NCBI GenBank assembly: GCA_032622095.1 | Contig: CP136061.1 | Coordinates: 45,019,797 to 45,083,796, forward strand | Direction of reading: 5' to 3' | From: Siphonodentalium dalli | Lineage: Eukaryota; Mollusca; Scaphopoda; Gadilida; Siphonodentaliidae | Length of the DNA: 64,000 nucleotides | In this document: one piece after another, positions 63,901 through 64,000 of the stretch | Layout of the letters: every line of letters starts with the position of its first letter | Position numbering within the stretch: position 1 is the stretch's first letter | The notes under the pieces: generated by a model | The model's database searches: none | Told to the model about the DNA's origin: nothing | The model's input: the letters and a program-made list of their open reading frames with translations, nothing else | Program-made: the position numbers and the translations under genes

Positions 63901-64000
63901 ACCTGAGATTATGATGAATATAGGAGATGTATTCCAACGAACGTAAAGCTTCAATTCTGATTTAATAACTAACAATTCAGGTCCTGCTTTGCAAAATCAA

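Larger units (their letters stand above)
47820..64000 (-). other. Upstream intron or upstream region of CADPS
   Basis: No convincing CADPS N-terminal exon was found here. The region holds families J, F, E, D, L, H, A, B, C and a duplicated block at 63100-63900. Spans 51847-52898, 54581-56500, 56970-57610, 57974-58185, 58325-59220, 60365-60507, 61700-62680 and parts of 49870-50130 have no recognised repeat. Two GATTGG (inverted CCAAT) boxes occur at about 62264-62300 in a slightly GC-richer stretch. Confidence 0.7.

Noticed and set aside
1-64000. tRNA, rRNA or transposase genes
   Set aside because: No cloverleaf-like sequence, ribosomal sequence or long transposase frame was recognised on either strand by reading; a tRNA scan and a protein search would settle it.

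Overview
The window is animal nuclear DNA: AT-rich, mostly non-coding, with GT-AG introns and many dispersed palindromic repeats. The intron and repeat style, and a repeat that carries GACGGAC-type runs and ends in TATACCCCC, suggest a marine invertebrate, perhaps a mollusc or another lophotrochozoan. The species assignment is a weak inference.

One gene is certain. On the minus strand, thirteen exons between 47819 and 8211 join without a frame break into 1,561 coding bases (about 520 residues). They encode the middle of the calcium-dependent activator protein for secretion (CAPS/CADPS; Caps in fly, UNC-31 in worm). In transcript order they cover the end of the N-terminal region, the C2 domain (46909-43398), the PH domain (41750-37670), and a linker leading into the MUN/MHD region (37064-8211). 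The start of the gene lies beyond 64000, apart from one doubtful candidate exon at 61102-61206. The C-terminal half lies before position 1. All junctions are GT-AG, and codon phases match across every intron.

The introns are packed with short non-autonomous elements. Three families (A, B, C here) have TTAA|CCCTTT...AAAGGG|TTAA ends, as piggyBac-type MITEs do. They differ in their ends yet all carry the same hairpin of about 68 bp. Family E is a near-perfect palindrome bounded by TA, like Tc1/mariner-type MITEs. Family D is a palindromic GAATGAGGTCCCC element. Families F, G and J are longer TTAA-bounded repeats. H, I, K and L are other dispersed repeats.

The most striking structure is at 43022-43427. 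There the end of the C2-PH junction exon, together with its 5' splice site, has been copied in tandem about ten times into the following intron, in 36-bp units. Other items are a 100-bp direct duplication exactly flanking one family B element, a GC-rich insertion with direct terminal repeats inside a family E copy, and a promoter-like plus-strand segment with an E-box and an AAGATGGC motif near 57620-57793.

Layout: 1-8210 is intron after the last visible exon. 8211-25352 holds three exons and a 13.9-kb intron. 27139-37864 holds exons for the linker and the PH end. 40345-47819 is the densest coding part (PH and C2). 47820-64000 is a large upstream intron or upstream region. No RNA genes, CRISPR arrays or complete transposase genes were seen.
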